From the NCBI RefSeq assembly GCF_003259175.1, contig NZ_QGOK01000019.1, forward strand, positions 39,676 through 103,675: a stretch of 64,000 bases of DNA. The letters run 5' to 3'. Origin of the DNA: Marinomonas shanghaiensis. Lineage in GTDB: Bacteria > Pseudomonadota > Gammaproteobacteria > Pseudomonadales > Marinomonadaceae. The translations under genes were made by a program, and so were the position numbers. The notes below the pieces were generated by a model, which saw nothing but the letters and a program-made list of their open reading frames with translations, made no database searches and was not told where the DNA came from. Positions 8,235-18,414 of this stretch are shown here, piece after piece. Numbering within the stretch: the stretch's first letter is position 1; each line of letters starts with the position of its first letter.

Positions 8235-9245
8235 ATGAACACATCATCTACCGGTCAAGCTCACACTCCAACGTTCGATATTGCCATTATTGGCGCAGGT
8301 CTCGCTGGCAGCTTATGTGCGCATTTGCTATCTCAGTCTAACCAAACGGTATGCGTGATTGATAAGAGCCGCGGCAGTGGCGGTCGAGCGAGCAGTAAAA
8401 GGTTAGAAGGAGATGTCAGCTGCGATCTTGGCACACCCTATATTATTGCAAAACACCCTGAAATTATCTCACTCTTCAAACAACTGGCTAAAGAACATAT
8501 CGTCGCACCATGGAAACAACTCAACAAAGCGGACACACAAGCTTTTGTGGGCGTCCCAAAAATGAGTGCTGTCACCCGCCACTTATTAGGTGACACGCAT
8601 TTCATCACCAACACTCGCATCCAACACCTAGAGAAAGTAACACACCAAAACCAGCAGCCATATTGGCAACTAAGAGATGATAAATACCAACCTATTGTAA
8701 TCGCGAAAACCATTATCATTGCTGCACCAGCACCGCAGGCCGCTTCTATATTAGCCACTCACAGTGAATTGGCAGTACTTTTGCTTAGAGCAAATCAAGC
8801 CAGCTCTGCATACCAATCACAATGGGCAATGTGGTTAGAAACAGAGACATGCGATCTAAGTGCACTGATTGAGCCTAAAAATTCGCCCATAAAACGCATG
8901 ATTAAAGATAACTACAAGCCCCTACGCCACAGTGAAAAAATGGACCGCTGGGTCATTCAAACCAACCCAGACTGGACTAAACAACACATCGATAGTGATA
9001 AAGAGTGGATCACTCAAACACTGCTTCAAGCATTTGCGGATATAACAGAACATCGTGTGCTAAAACATGGCGAACCACATCGCTGGTTTTTTAGTCGATT
9101 TACAGAAAATAAAGGCAACCATAATTTTGCTTGGTCCGCCGAAAACAGCGTTGGACTTGCTGGTGATTGGCTATGTCAGGGTGACGCTGAAGGAGCATTA
9201 CTCAGCGCCCTATCACTTGCTCAATGTATTAAAGACTCAAAATAG
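8235..9245 (+). CDS. FAD-dependent amine oxidase-like/NAD(P)-binding oxidoreductase
   Basis: Flavoprotein of the renalase/amine-oxidase superfamily, substrate unknown. A dinucleotide-binding fold opens the protein: FDIAIIGAGLAGSLCAHLL, then CVIDKSRGSGGRASSKR, the flavin motif of this group. The C-terminal segment NSVGLAGDWLCQGDAEGALL is the second FAD motif. The start is ATG at 8235 (MNTSSTGQ), with GGGA upstream; ATG 8217 is possible but lies against the operator repeat. It is the first gene of a three-gene unit ending in phr; the same company (flavoprotein, DUF523-DUF1722, photolyase, MerR regulator) recurs in other light-responsive gammaproteobacterial clusters. Confidence 0.87.
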   Translation: MNTSSTGQAHTPTFDIAIIGAGLAGSLCAHLLSQSNQTVCVIDKSRGSGGRASSKRLEGDVSCDLGTPYIIAKHPEIISLFKQLAKEHIVAPWKQLNKADTQAFVGVPKMSAVTRHLLGDTHFITNTRIQHLEKVTHQNQQPYWQLRDDKYQPIVIAKTIIIAAPAPQAASILATHSELAVLLLRANQASSAYQSQWAMWLETETCDLSALIEPKNSPIKRMIKDNYKPLRHSEKMDRWVIQTNPDWTKQHIDSDKEWITQTLLQAFADITEHRVLKHGEPHRWFFSRFTENKGNHNFAWSAENSVGLAGDWLCQGDAEGALLSALSLAQCIKDSK

Positions 9246-9267
9246 AAGAATATTGGAGGATTCAACT

Positions 9268-10248
9268 ATGCCACATTCGCAACTTTCACCAGATCAATTG
9301 ACACATAAAATTCCAGTTGGTATCAGTGCCTGCTTACTTGGGGACAACGTCCGCTTCAATGGCGGTCACAGCCATTCTGATTATTGTGACAAAACACTCA
9401 GTCAGTATTTTGAGTATCAAAAGTTTTGTCCTGAAATTGCAGCGGGCTTTGGCACACCTCGCCCAACCTTACGACTAGAAGGTGACCCAAACTCCCCTAG
9501 AATGGTTTTTAGCAAAAATGCCGATCAAGACGTTTCGGATGTGTTCATGGCCGCATCGAATCAATATTTAGAACATCTAGCCCATCTAGATGGCTATATT
9601 TTGATGAAAAAATCCCCTAGCTGTGGCATGGAGCGAATTAAGGTTTATCAAGAAAACGGTCATCCTCACATGCAAAGAAGCGTCGGACTCTTTACCAAAG
9701 CTCTGCAACAACGCTATCCATTACTGCCCATTGAAGAAGACGGTCGCTTAAATGACCCAGCTCTGAGAGAGAACTTTTTATTAAGAGTCTTCACTCATCA
9801 TGATTTCCGGCACTCCATGACAGAAGACGCTCGAATGAAAGACCTAATTGCTTTTCATAGCCGCTACAAATACATGGTTATGGCACACTCTCAGCCAATG
9901 TATCGACAACTTGGGCGCATGCTTTCAGGTAATGATCCGAGACCTTTTGATGAATTAAAAGCCGCTTACTTTGAAGCATTAATGACCACACTTTCAAAAC
10001 CTGCTGAACGTAAAAATCACTGCAATGTACTCATGCACCTTGTGGGCTACTTAAAACACGCAGTGGATGTGTCCGTTCGCAAAGATATCTTAGATGTAGT
10101 TGAGCAATACCGACGCGGTGAAGTCAATCTAGCCACGCCCGTCACCCTACTTCGTCATTATCTAAAACATTACGGCAGCGAGTACATAAATAGACAAAGT
10201 TACTTTATCCCCTACCCATCTCCGCTTGGTATCCGTAATACAGTTTGA
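9268..10248 (+). CDS. DUF523 and DUF1722 fusion protein (YbgA-like)
   Basis: A protein of 326 residues with two domains. The N-terminal DUF523 (about 10-165) has GISACLLGDNVRFNGGHS and KKSPSCGMERI, both with conserved cysteines. The C-terminal DUF1722 (about 190-315), as in E. coli YbgA, contains FHSRYKYMVMAHS and NVLMHLVGYLKH. YbgA-type genes sit next to phr in many bacteria, including E. coli; recent family work links DUF523 to thiouracil breakdown, but the function here is not established. Start ATG at 9268 with TTGGAGGA seven bases upstream; it is 22 bases after the oxidoreductase and 15 before phr, so it is co-transcribed. Confidence 0.9.
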   Translation: MPHSQLSPDQLTHKIPVGISACLLGDNVRFNGGHSHSDYCDKTLSQYFEYQKFCPEIAAGFGTPRPTLRLEGDPNSPRMVFSKNADQDVSDVFMAASNQYLEHLAHLDGYILMKKSPSCGMERIKVYQENGHPHMQRSVGLFTKALQQRYPLLPIEEDGRLNDPALRENFLLRVFTHHDFRHSMTEDARMKDLIAFHSRYKYMVMAHSQPMYRQLGRMLSGNDPRPFDELKAAYFEALMTTLSKPAERKNHCNVLMHLVGYLKHAVDVSVRKDILDVVEQYRRGEVNLATPVTLLRHYLKHYGSEYINRQSYFIPYPSPLGIRNTV

Positions 10249-10263
10249 AGGTAAGACAGAAAA

Positions 10264-11676
10264 ATGAAAATTGAACATCTGGTTTGGTTAAGAAACGATC
10301 TTCGTAGTCTGGACAATCCAGCGCTATATTTCGCATCATTAGAAGCAAAAAAAGCAAAACAAGGCATTGCTGTTGTTATCACGCCTACCCCAATACAGTG
10401 GGAGAAACATAACGAATCAGACGCAAAAACAGGCCTTCGAGCAGGTTTAATAAAGAACCTTGCAAACACTTTAGCGACATTAGGTATTCCACTGCACATT
10501 CTTGAGGCTGAAACGTTTGACCAGCTTCCTGAGACAATAACAAGGTTCTGTCTCGACCATAATATCAAACACCTTTGGTTTAACCGCGACTTACCGGTTC
10601 ACGAACAGCAACGTGATCAAGCTGTGTGTGAACAGTTAAAGCAACATCAAGTTCATTCTCACGTTCAATCCTCCGACATTATTGTTCCGCAAGATGTGCT
10701 TAGTCAGCAAGGTACACCGTTCAAAGTCTTTACTCCCTTTTTCAATCGGTGGGTTGTCATGCTGGCTCAACAAGATAACACACCACTACCAATACCTGAG
10801 CCACAAGCAGAAGCCCTGCCTAAGCCGAATTTGAATTTCGCATGGGAAAAACCCTTCAGAGACGACCTATGGCCGGCCGACCAAGACACAGCAAAACAAA
10901 AACTTTGGCAGTTTTGTCACCACAAAGAACGCCATTATCAAAAATCCAGAGATTATCCCATTGAACCTGCCACTAGCACCTTATCGCCGTATCTTGCACT
11001 AGGTGCTTTGGGCCCAAGGCAATGTTTAGAAGCGATTTTCTATACTTGCACCCAAGAGGAAAAGCGCTGGCAAGAAAGTATCTGGTTAAAAGAGCTTGCC
11101 TGGCGAGACTTCTACCGTCAGCTAATGGCCCATTTCCCTTTCCTCAGTATGAACCGCCCATTCAAACCGGAAACCAATGCACTAATCTGGCGAGAAAGCG
11201 AAGAGGAATTTCAGGCTTGGTGTGAGGGCAAAACCGGCTTTCCTATTGTAGATGCGGCAATGCGCCAATTAAACCAAACAGGTTGGATGCATAATCGTTT
11301 AAGAATGATCACTGCCAGCTTCTTCACTAAACTGATGTTTGCCGATTGGCGTAGGGGCGAAGCCTATTTCATGAGCAAACTCATTGATGGAGAATTTGCC
11401 GCAAACAATGGTGGATGGCAATGGAGCGCGTCCACTGGCTGTGATGCTGCTCCGTATTTCCGTGTCTTCAACCCTACAAGACAATCACAAACTTACGATC
11501 AAAATGGCGACTTCATTCGACGCTTTGTTCCAGAACTTGCCAAGCTAGACGCTAAATCCATTCATGACCCCAAACCAGAACAACGAAAACTCTGCCACTA
11601 TCCTAACCCCATCGTTGATTATAAAGCAGCAAGATTAGCGGCTATCGCTGCTTTTGATGCATTAAAAGAGCATTAA
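10264..11676 (+). CDS. phr: Deoxyribodipyrimidine photolyase, class I
   Basis: Repairs UV-made cyclobutane pyrimidine dimers using blue light and reduced FAD. The 470 residues match the class I CPD photolyase length. The N-terminal antenna domain starts EHLVWLRNDLRSLDNPALYF; the C-terminal FAD domain shows TGFPIVDAAMRQLNQTGWMH and the signature GWQWSASTGCDAAPYFRVFN, then PTRQSQTYD, with tryptophans of the electron-transfer chain. Third gene of the MerR-controlled unit, 15 bases after the DUF523 gene. Light-induced expression is inferred from the regulator context. Confidence 0.95.
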   Translation: MKIEHLVWLRNDLRSLDNPALYFASLEAKKAKQGIAVVITPTPIQWEKHNESDAKTGLRAGLIKNLANTLATLGIPLHILEAETFDQLPETITRFCLDHNIKHLWFNRDLPVHEQQRDQAVCEQLKQHQVHSHVQSSDIIVPQDVLSQQGTPFKVFTPFFNRWVVMLAQQDNTPLPIPEPQAEALPKPNLNFAWEKPFRDDLWPADQDTAKQKLWQFCHHKERHYQKSRDYPIEPATSTLSPYLALGALGPRQCLEAIFYTCTQEEKRWQESIWLKELAWRDFYRQLMAHFPFLSMNRPFKPETNALIWRESEEEFQAWCEGKTGFPIVDAAMRQLNQTGWMHNRLRMITASFFTKLMFADWRRGEAYFMSKLIDGEFAANNGGWQWSASTGCDAAPYFRVFNPTRQSQTYDQNGDFIRRFVPELAKLDAKSIHDPKPEQRKLCHYPNPIVDYKAARLAAIAAFDALKEH

Positions 11677-11682
11677 ATAAAG

Positions 11683-11733
11683 GGTGTTTTTCTGTTGACC
11701 GACACGGGAAGATTGGCAAAACAGAAAAACACC
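11683..11733. terminator. Perfect 14-base inverted repeat after phr
   Basis: GGTGTTTTTCTGTT and AACAGAAAAACACC are perfectly complementary and flank a 23-base loop, starting seven bases after the phr stop. There is no T-run after the second arm, so it may be a terminator, an mRNA 3' end stabiliser, or an operator for the MarR gene 95 bases downstream. Confidence 0.45.
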
Positions 11734-11828
11734 TATATACTTTGAACTGTAACTTTTTTAAAACTAATCTTTTACAGATCAAAATAAAACCATATAATCC
11801 GTAAAATCTTTGGGATTACCTATTCATT

Positions 11829-12317
11829 ATGCCTAATTCTCCACAACACTTACACGACGTTCTCGTCCACTTAAGACGCATTATTCGCGCTACAGATCTT
11901 CAATCAAAGCGTGTGGTAAAAGCCTGCGGCTTAACGATTCCGCAAATTATGGTACTGCGATCCATCGAAGCATTGGGTGACGTGACCGTACGCAAGATTT
12001 CCGATAGTGTTTCATTAAGCCAAGCGACTGTGACGACCATACTAAATCGTTTGGAAGACCGTCAATATGTCGAACGCGTTAGAGCACAAAAAGACAAGCG
12101 TATTGTGAATGCACGACTAACAGAATCGGGATTGGAAATACTAAAAACCACACCGCCTCTGCTGCATGAAAAATTCATTGACGAATTTGAGTCACTGGAA
12201 GGCTGGGAACAAACCCAAGTACTTTCATCCTTGCAACGTATCGCTATGATGATGGACGCAGAAAACCTAGATGCAGCACCATTACTGGATATCAATTCTC
12301 CTGATGCGCTAGTTTAA
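11829..12317 (+). CDS. MarR-family regulator, EctR-like
   Basis: Winged-helix regulator of 162 residues: dimerisation helix at 1-30, HTH about 45-110 (LSQATVTTILNRLEDRQYVE, wing RAQKDKRIVNARLTESG). The N-terminal LRRIIRATDLQSKRVVKACG and the tail with MMDAENLDAAPLLDI resemble, from memory, the EctR repressors of ectoine genes in methylotrophs and halophiles, whose genes usually sit directly upstream of ectA. Here the ect operon has no adjacent regulator and this gene is 7 kb away. The EctR assignment is inference; MarR family membership is certain. Confidence 0.88.
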   Translation: MPNSPQHLHDVLVHLRRIIRATDLQSKRVVKACGLTIPQIMVLRSIEALGDVTVRKISDSVSLSQATVTTILNRLEDRQYVERVRAQKDKRIVNARLTESGLEILKTTPPLLHEKFIDEFESLEGWEQTQVLSSLQRIAMMMDAENLDAAPLLDINSPDALV

Positions 12318-12328
12318 AAAACGCTTAA

Positions 12329-12366
12329 ATGAAAATGGCCGCAAATTTGCAGCCATTTTCATTTAA
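12329..12366. terminator. Bidirectional terminator between marR and dapB
   Basis: ATGAAAATGGC and GCCATTTTCAT form a perfect 11-base stem, extended by GCAAA/TTTGC inside. It lies between two convergent genes, with AT-rich flanks on both sides. Confidence 0.85.
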
Positions 12367-12383
12367 TTCACAGCAAGCCAAGA

Positions 12384-13196
<813 letters not shown>

Positions 13197-13276
13197 TCAA
13201 TTTTGTCTGCGCAAACCATAGCAAAAATTCACTTTAAACTCAGCATTAAAAATCAACAACTTGTAGAGCGAACAAA

Positions 13277-13300
13277 AAAAAGAAGCCGAAGCTTCTTTTT
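13277..13300 (-). terminator. Terminator of pomAB
   Basis: AAAAAGAAGC-CGAA-GCTTCTTTTT is a perfect 10-base stem with a tetraloop. On the minus strand it ends in a T-run just after the pomB stop. Confidence 0.88.
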
Positions 13301-13326
13301 ATCTGTCTACATTGTTAGAGAACGAC

Positions 13327-14319
13327 CTAAAAGATCTCATTAGGTCGTAATTCACTCACATTATCCAAACCAAATTCAATGGCACCATCAGAAGGTACAT
13401 CATCGACTGTCGTGCGCATGGCTGGTCGCGACGTATCGTTTTGCTTAATCACAATTTCTACCCGTCGGTTTGTCGCACGGTTAGCAGGCGTATCATTCGG
13501 CACCAAAGGACGAGTGTCCGCGTAACCCGTAACGGCAAAGCGACCTTGATTAAGAATGCCTGTCGAGAACAGCTCTTCAGCCACCGAAATAGCCCGTGCA
13601 GAAGACAGCTGCCAATTCGAGCGAAAACGACGGCTATCAATAGGCACGTTGTCAGTATGGCCCTCTACTGAAATCGTACCTTGAATGCCAACTAAAACAT
13701 CACGAATGAGGTCAATAACAGGGATAAAATCATAATTCAACTCCGCAGAGCCAGACTCAAAAGACCCTTTATCCTTAATCCTTATTGTGATGGTCTGCTC
13801 TTGCGTTTCAATTTCTACCGTACCTTTTGAAATTTCTTCGCGCATCACCGAGGCAATCATTTGTGCATCACCCTCTGTTTCTTGAATTTGTTTCTCTCGT
13901 TCAAGATCCGCATTCGATTTATCCACAAAAGTGACTGGTGAAGGAGAACCTGAATTACTTTGCTCTTTTAATTCCGCATCACCAGGCTTACAAATGACCT
14001 CAAGCGTATTTTCAGGTGTACTGTCTGCTTTTTGCCGCACCTCATTTATCGGCGTCGGCTCAGGACGACCTGGACTGAACTCTTGGGCAATTATCGAGGT
14101 TCCCATTGGAATGGAATCCGCTTTTACCTCACTCTGTACACCAAACGCTACTTTCAAAGAACCTGCCAGTTGCTTAAATTTCAACACATCCATTTCAGCA
14201 AATGATAGTAAAAGCACAAAGAAACACATTAATAACGACATGAGATCGGCAAACGTTCCCATGTATGCAGGTAAGCCCTCTACACATTCGGGGCAATCTG
14301 ACTCTTCTTCATCGCTCAT
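13327..14319 (-). CDS. pomB: Flagellar stator protein PomB (MotB family)
   Basis: Peptidoglycan-anchored stator subunit of the Na+-driven flagellar motor. One TM helix near the N-terminus, YMGTFADLMSLLMCFFVLLL, carries the ion-binding Asp25. The plug/linker region follows, and an OmpA-like domain (about 190-310) includes SVEGHTDNVPI and ATNRRVEIVIK. PomB-type features are the extended Cys-containing N-terminus (CPECVEG) and the AEMDVLKFKQLAGSLKVAFG segment after the TM. It is 26 bases after pomA. The Na+ preference is inferred from Pom-type similarity. Confidence 0.94.
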   Translation of the reverse strand: MSDEEESDCPECVEGLPAYMGTFADLMSLLMCFFVLLLSFAEMDVLKFKQLAGSLKVAFGVQSEVKADSIPMGTSIIAQEFSPGRPEPTPINEVRQKADSTPENTLEVICKPGDAELKEQSNSGSPSPVTFVDKSNADLEREKQIQETEGDAQMIASVMREEISKGTVEIETQEQTITIRIKDKGSFESGSAELNYDFIPVIDLIRDVLVGIQGTISVEGHTDNVPIDSRRFRSNWQLSSARAISVAEELFSTGILNQGRFAVTGYADTRPLVPNDTPANRATNRRVEIVIKQNDTSRPAMRTTVDDVPSDGAIEFGLDNVSELRPNEIF

Positions 14320-14345
14320 TATCGAACCCGTTTACAACTAAAATA

Positions 14346-15101
14346 TTATTCACGCTCAGTCCGCTTACCTTCTGCAATATAGGTTTTCAGAGCACCATCC
14401 AAAATACGAGGGTTCTGACCCGACTGAATCGCAAGCAAAGCATCCAAAATAAGTTTCTGACACGTTAACTCTTCATTAGCACGAATGTTTAATTTCGCTT
14501 GAATGGGCAAGCACACCATGTTGGCCAGCATCGCGCCATAAAGAGTGGTCAACAAAGCAATAGCCATGGCAGGACCGATGGCCTTAGGATCGTCCATGTT
14601 AGCCAACATTTGCACTAACCCCACCAGTGTCCCTATCATCCCCATGGCAGGGCCTACATCACCAAAGGCTTTAAATACTTTAGCGCCAGCCGTATGACGA
14701 AGGTAGGATTGATTCATGTCTTTGGTCAACTGACTTTTCACCACATTGCTATCATGGCCGTCCACTAACATTTGAATACCTTTCGATAAGAAAGGATGCC
14801 CCACTTCTTTTCCTTCTAACGAGAGCAATCCGCCTTTTCGAGCCTCATCGGCTAAACCGTATATTTCATCGATCAAAGTATCTAACGGAACGCTTTTAAA
14901 CATAAAGGCTTTCGCAGCCACTTTGCCAGCACTCAGAAACTGACTTAAAGGATATTGCATCAAAACAACGAAGGTAGATCCGACCAAAACAATCAACGTC
15001 GATGCTGTATCAATAAACATTCCCGCTGATCCACCAACAAAAATGGCGGAGATAATTACTATAAAAGACCCAACAAGTCCTATTAACGTTGCGATATCCA
15101 C
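14346..15101 (-). CDS. pomA: Flagellar stator protein PomA (MotA family)
   Basis: Four-TM stator subunit that, with PomB, conducts ions and drives rotor rotation. The 251 residues match PomA: MDIATLIGLVGSFIVIISAI at the N-terminus, the cytoplasmic loop with RKGGLLSLEGKE (charged residues that face FliG), and AFGDVGPAMGMIGTLVGLV plus AIALLTTLYGAMLAN of TM3-TM4. It starts 174 bases from the divergent xseB gene. The pomAB | xseB-ispA-dxs arrangement is the same as in Vibrio. Confidence 0.95.
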   Translation of the reverse strand: MDIATLIGLVGSFIVIISAIFVGGSAGMFIDTASTLIVLVGSTFVVLMQYPLSQFLSAGKVAAKAFMFKSVPLDTLIDEIYGLADEARKGGLLSLEGKEVGHPFLSKGIQMLVDGHDSNVVKSQLTKDMNQSYLRHTAGAKVFKAFGDVGPAMGMIGTLVGLVQMLANMDDPKAIGPAMAIALLTTLYGAMLANMVCLPIQAKLNIRANEELTCQKLILDALLAIQSGQNPRILDGALKTYIAEGKRTERE

Positions 15102-15275
15102 ACACGTCTCCTGACAATAAAGCTATAATACGACCGATACATTTAGTGATTCTATACGAAACGAAGACGAAGGATGAGATCTTCTTACAGGATTTTTGTA
15201 ATTTTCGTTAACACTCCCTCGAACAATAGGCAATTTTCTGTTACAAAACGTAGGTTAAAAACAAGAGTAGTCAAC

Positions 15276-15518
15276 ATGTCACGTAAAACAAATGTCCGTC
15301 ATTTTGAAGAAAACCTCAGTGAACTGGACACGCTGGTCACACAACTTGAATCCAATCAGCTCTCACTCGAAGAAGCATTAAAAGCCTTTGAAAAAGGCGT
15401 TAAGCTAAGCCAAGAGTGCCAAGCGGTCCTCACTCAAGCCGAACAAAAAGTCCAAATTTTGCTGGAAAAGCAAGATGGAGAGCACCTAGAAACCTTTGAT
15501 CCGGAATTACATTCGTGA
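15276..15518 (+). CDS. xseB: Exodeoxyribonuclease VII small subunit
   Basis: Small helical subunit that binds XseA to form the single-strand DNA nuclease Exo VII. The ATG at 15276 (MSRKTNVRHFEENLSELDTL) gives 80 residues, the family norm; a longer frame from 15174 adds 34 residues not seen in XseB. The core ELDTLVTQLESNQLSLEEAL, then AFEKGVKL, is diagnostic. The stop codon overlaps the GTG start of ispA by four bases (GTGA), so the two are translationally coupled. Confidence 0.94.
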   Translation: MSRKTNVRHFEENLSELDTLVTQLESNQLSLEEALKAFEKGVKLSQECQAVLTQAEQKVQILLEKQDGEHLETFDPELHS

Positions 15519-16396
15519 CGCTAAACGATTTCTCTCAATACGCTCGTCAACGCGTAGACTTTTACCTTACGCAAAATTTAGACCAATATAAACCTGCAAG
15601 TCATTTACAGGAGGCCATGGCCTACAGTTTATTCAATGGCGGCAAACGCGTTCGCCCTATGTTGACCTATGCGGCAGCCTCTTTGTTTGGTAAAGCAAAT
15701 AGCCTCACCGACGCCTGTGCGGCAGCAATTGAATCCATTCATGCTTATTCCTTGATTCATGATGATCTTCCAGCGATGGACGACGATGATTTGCGCCGTG
15801 GTAAGCCTACTTGCCATATACAATACAACGAAGCAACAGCTATATTGGCAGGTGATGCCTTACAAACCTTTGCTTTCGAATTATTAAGTGACGCAAAGCA
15901 CCAAAACACCAAGATACAATTGCAATTAATTCAGGAACTTGTTCTTGCTTCTGGCCGTCATGGCATGGTCACTGGACAAATGATTGACTTAGCCAATGTT
16001 GGAAAAGATATTGATATCAATGCACTTGAACAAATGCACCAACACAAAACCGGCGCCCTTATTCGTGCTAGCATACGGATGGGAGCGATCAGCGCAGGTG
16101 CGAACAGTGAAGCCGATTTAGTCGCCTTAGATGCCTATGCCACAGCCATTGGGCTGGCTTTTCAAGTACAAGATGACATTATAGATATCACCAGCGACAC
16201 CACCACACTGGGAAAAACCCAGTTTTCGGATGAAGACGCAAACAAGCCAACTTACCCTAAACTGCTTGGTTTAGAAGGCGCACAAGCACTTGCTCAAAGC
16301 CTACACAAACAAGCCATTACAGCGATTTCACCTTTTGGTGACGCGGCTCAACCTTTAGTTGAGCTTGCGAACTATATTATTGGCCGCAACCACTGA
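15515..16396 (+). CDS. ispA: Farnesyl diphosphate synthase
   Basis: Condenses IPP with DMAPP/GPP to give farnesyl diphosphate for quinones and undecaprenyl phosphate. The two Asp-rich motifs are present: DDLPAMDDDDLRRGKPT (first, DDxxxxD) and FQVQDDIID (second, DDxxD). GGKRVRPMLTYAA near residue 45 is the IPP site. 293 residues; GTG start overlapping xseB. Middle gene of xseB-ispA-dxs. Confidence 0.96.
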   Translation: MTLNDFSQYARQRVDFYLTQNLDQYKPASHLQEAMAYSLFNGGKRVRPMLTYAAASLFGKANSLTDACAAAIESIHAYSLIHDDLPAMDDDDLRRGKPTCHIQYNEATAILAGDALQTFAFELLSDAKHQNTKIQLQLIQELVLASGRHGMVTGQMIDLANVGKDIDINALEQMHQHKTGALIRASIRMGAISAGANSEADLVALDAYATAIGLAFQVQDDIIDITSDTTTLGKTQFSDEDANKPTYPKLLGLEGAQALAQSLHKQAITAISPFGDAAQPLVELANYIIGRNH

Positions 16397-16428
16397 TATA
16401 CTTACCCGCTTTTTTAGATTAATTAAAT

Positions 16429-18333
16429 GTGACCAAACCTGTGCCCATGTTCGAAGAGATACCTACAGCGCGACCTGAAACGCCACTGCTTGATCAAGTC
16501 AACGCGCCCGCTGACTTACGCGCCTTTAAAAAAGAGCAGCTGCCAACACTTGTCCGTGAGTTACGAGAGTTCATGCTTTACAGCGTCGGACAGACTGGCG
16601 GACATTTTGGTGCAGGACTTGGTGTTGTTGAACTCACCGTTGCCCTTCATTATTTATACAATACACCTGAAGACCGCATCGTTTGGGACGTGGGCCACCA
16701 AGCCTATCCCCATAAGATTTTAACCGGTCGTCGCGAAGCCTTACTCAACATTCGCCAAGAAAACGGTATATCCGGTTTTCCAAAACGTGATGAAAGTGAA
16801 TACGACACCTTTGGTGTTGGCCATTCTAGTACGTCAATTGGCGCGGCACTTGGAATGTCTCTTGCCGCGAGACAATTGAAAACAGGCCGCAAAGCCGTTG
16901 CCGTTATAGGCGATGGCGCGATGTCCGCCGGCATGGCTTTTGAAGCACTGAACCACGCAGGCGATGTAAAAGCCGACATGCTGGTCATTTTGAATGATAA
17001 CGAAATGTCCATTTCCAAACCTGTTGGTGCATTATCCAGTTATTTTGCACGTATTTGGGCAAGTAAAACCTACGATCATATTCGCGAAGGCGGCAGAAAG
17101 GTTTTTTCTGGATTACCCTCCGCATTAGAACTGGCTCGTAAAGCGGAAGAACACATGAAAGGCATGGTATCGCCTGGCATGATGTTTGAAGAACTAGGTT
17201 TTAACTATATCGGCCCTATTGATGGTCACGATATGGATCATCTATTGACCACCATTGCCAATTTGAAAGACAGAAAGGGACCTCAATTCCTGCATGTCAT
17301 CACCAAAAAAGGCAAAGGTTTTGAACCTGCTGAAGGCGACCCAATCGGCTACCATGCCATTAACAAGATTGAACCAGACCCCAAACCCAATGTAGAAAAA
17401 AGCAAGCTGCCCAAATACTGTAATATTTTTGGTCAATGGGTATGTGACGCGGCCGAACAAGATGACAAGCTGGTTGCCATCACACCCGCCATGAAAGAAG
17501 GTTCAGATCTCATTGATTTCGCTGATCGTTTTCCTGAGCGATACTTTGATGTCGCCATTGCTGAACAACATGCCGTGACGCTCGCCGCTGGCATGGCGTG
17601 CGATGGAATCAAACCCGTTGTTGCGATTTACTCTACTTTCCTACAGCGTGCCTACGATCAACTTATTCACGATGTTGCCTTGCAGAATCTGGATGTTTTG
17701 TTCGCCATTGACCGAGCAGGATTAGTGGGTGAAGACGGTCCAACTCATGCTGGCGTTTATGATCTAAGCTACCTTCGCTGTATTCCAAACATGGTTGTTA
17801 TGGCTCCGTCAGACGAAGACGAATGCCGTAAAATGCTACAAACAGGCTATGAATACAAAGGCCCTGCTGCCGTGCGTTATCCGCGTGGAACAGGCCAAGG
17901 CATCGACATTGAACCGGATTTACGCACGCTTGAAATCGGCAAATCTCGTACCCTACGAACAGGACAATCTGGCATTGTCATTTGTGGTTTTGGTCGCCCA
18001 ACTTACGATGCTCTGCAAGCAGCAAATACATTAGACGCAACCTTGCTCGATATGCGTTTTGTCAAACCAATTGATGAGGAAGCCCTACTGTCTCATCGTG
18101 AAGCAAAGCTCATCGTCACTGTCGAGGAAAATGCCATCATGGGAGGCGCGGGGTCAGCCGTCAGTGAGTTCTTACTTGCCAACAACATCAACATTCCAAC
18201 GCTTCACCTTGGTTTGCCCGATCAATACGAAGAACATGCTAGCCATGCTTCTATGCTAAAACGTGTAGGACTCGATGCAGAGGGTATTCAGAAGTCTATA
18301 GAACTCAAATTAACTCGCATTTCAAACATCTAA
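16429..18333 (+). CDS. dxs: 1-deoxy-D-xylulose-5-phosphate synthase
   Basis: First enzyme of the MEP isoprenoid route; joins pyruvate and glyceraldehyde-3-phosphate with thiamine diphosphate. The 634 residues show [20 protein letters not shown] with the TPP/Mg2+ GDG motif, [12 protein letters not shown], and [16 protein letters not shown] holding the catalytic Glu. The start is uncertain: GTG 16429 is used here, and ATG 16447 ([17 protein letters not shown]) is six codons in; neither has a clear ribosome site. It follows ispA by 32 bases, coupling precursor supply to prenyl-chain growth. Confidence 0.96.
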   Translation: MTKPVPMFEEIPTARPETPLLDQVNAPADLRAFKKEQLPTLVRELREFMLYSVGQTGGHFGAGLGVVELTVALHYLYNTPEDRIVWDVGHQAYPHKILTGRREALLNIRQENGISGFPKRDESEYDTFGVGHSSTSIGAALGMSLAARQLKTGRKAVAVIGDGAMSAGMAFEALNHAGDVKADMLVILNDNEMSISKPVGALSSYFARIWASKTYDHIREGGRKVFSGLPSALELARKAEEHMKGMVSPGMMFEELGFNYIGPIDGHDMDHLLTTIANLKDRKGPQFLHVITKKGKGFEPAEGDPIGYHAINKIEPDPKPNVEKSKLPKYCNIFGQWVCDAAEQDDKLVAITPAMKEGSDLIDFADRFPERYFDVAIAEQHAVTLAAGMACDGIKPVVAIYSTFLQRAYDQLIHDVALQNLDVLFAIDRAGLVGEDGPTHAGVYDLSYLRCIPNMVVMAPSDEDECRKMLQTGYEYKGPAAVRYPRGTGQGIDIEPDLRTLEIGKSRTLRTGQSGIVICGFGRPTYDALQAANTLDATLLDMRFVKPIDEEALLSHREAKLIVTVEENAIMGGAGSAVSEFLLANNINIPTLHLGLPDQYEEHASHASMLKRVGLDAEGIQKSIELKLTRISNI

Positions 18334-18337
18334 AGTG

Positions 18338-18388
18338 AAAAAATCCGTTTCAGAATGCCTATATTGGGTAAACTAAAACGGATTTTTT
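18338..18388. terminator. Bidirectional terminator between dxs and ynfA-like gene
   Basis: AAAAAATCCGTTT and AAACGGATTTTTT are perfect 13-base arms around a 25-base loop, with T-runs in both directions. The genes are convergent. Confidence 0.87.
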
Positions 18389-18414
18389 TATCATGAATTA
18401 TAAGCAATTGTGGA

